Origin: Bacillota bacterium
GTDB lineage: Bacteria > Bacillota > Clostridia > Oscillospirales > Oscillospiraceae
Reading direction: 5' to 3'
Assembly (NCBI GenBank): GCA_009781925.1
Contig: WQUU01000087.1
Location: 1 to 14,747 of the forward strand
Length of the DNA: 14,747 nt
Shown: positions 14,721 to 14,747 of the stretch, piece by piece
Position numbering within the stretch: position 1 is the stretch's first letter
Layout: the number at the start of each line of letters is the position of its first letter
The notes under the pieces: model-generated
Database searches by the model: none
What the model was told of the DNA's origin: nothing
What the model saw: the letters and a program-made list of their open reading frames with translations, nothing else
Made by a program: the position numbers and the translations under genes

Positions 14721-14747
14721 ATGAAATACGCATGGATCAAGAAAATA
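14721..14747 (+). CDS. Start of a gene running off the right edge (partial)
   Basis: Only nine codons, MKYAWIKKI, are visible before the window ends. The start is supported by GGGGGA at 14711-14716 and by the perfect consensus promoter at 14642-14670. The basic start followed by Ile could begin a signal peptide or membrane segment, but too little is present to name a product. Confidence 0.6.

Noticed and set aside
14545..14733. 62-codon minus-strand frame in the divergent intergenic region
   Set aside because: It lies over two divergent promoters and the start of the rightward gene, with no ribosome binding site seen.

Overview
The window looks like chromosomal DNA of a GC-rich member of the Bacillota, most likely class Clostridia. 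The signs are strong AGGAGG-type ribosome binding sites, a lipoprotein-type sugar-binding protein, a small protein that looks like the clostridial DUF6514 family, a MoxR/DUF58/transglutaminase cluster, and GC-rich palindromic intergenic repeats of a kind I recall from Oscillospiraceae-like genomes. No tRNA, rRNA, CRISPR array, transposase or phage gene was seen. The genus cannot be fixed from the sequence alone.

Region 1 (1-4641, + strand) is a sugar-uptake and hydrolysis operon: a lipoprotein solute-binding protein, two CUT1-type permeases overlapping by ATGA, and a family 4 glycoside hydrolase. The order matches the lplABCD layout of Bacillus subtilis. No ATPase is encoded, so a shared MsmX-type ATPase elsewhere probably powers the importer. 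A perfect 21-bp tandem repeat lies upstream, and a strong GC hairpin separates the binding-protein gene from the permease genes.

Region 2 (4642-6747) holds one gene with its own extended -10 promoter. It encodes a membrane-anchored M28 metallopeptidase with a polytopic C-terminal domain. A cluster of GC-rich palindromes follows, in the convergent gap before the next gene.

Region 3 (6748-10399) is a regulatory block. A TetR-type repressor gene and a large MalT-like LuxR regulator gene form a minus-strand pair. The TetR promoter carries a perfect palindrome between its -35 and -10, a likely autoregulatory operator. A small DUF6514-like gene diverges from it and ends in a strong bidirectional terminator.

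Region 4 (10400-14473, - strand) is a tightly packed operon: MoxR AAA+ ATPase, DUF58 protein, then a transglutaminase-like membrane protein. Upstream of it, a second promoter with perfect consensus -35 and -10 hexamers drives a rightward gene of which only nine codons are visible. The most distinctive points are the tandem repeat, the two-regulator operon with its operator, the palindrome cluster, and the membrane-embedded M28 peptidase. All gene families are recognisable, and I see no convincing wholly new system.
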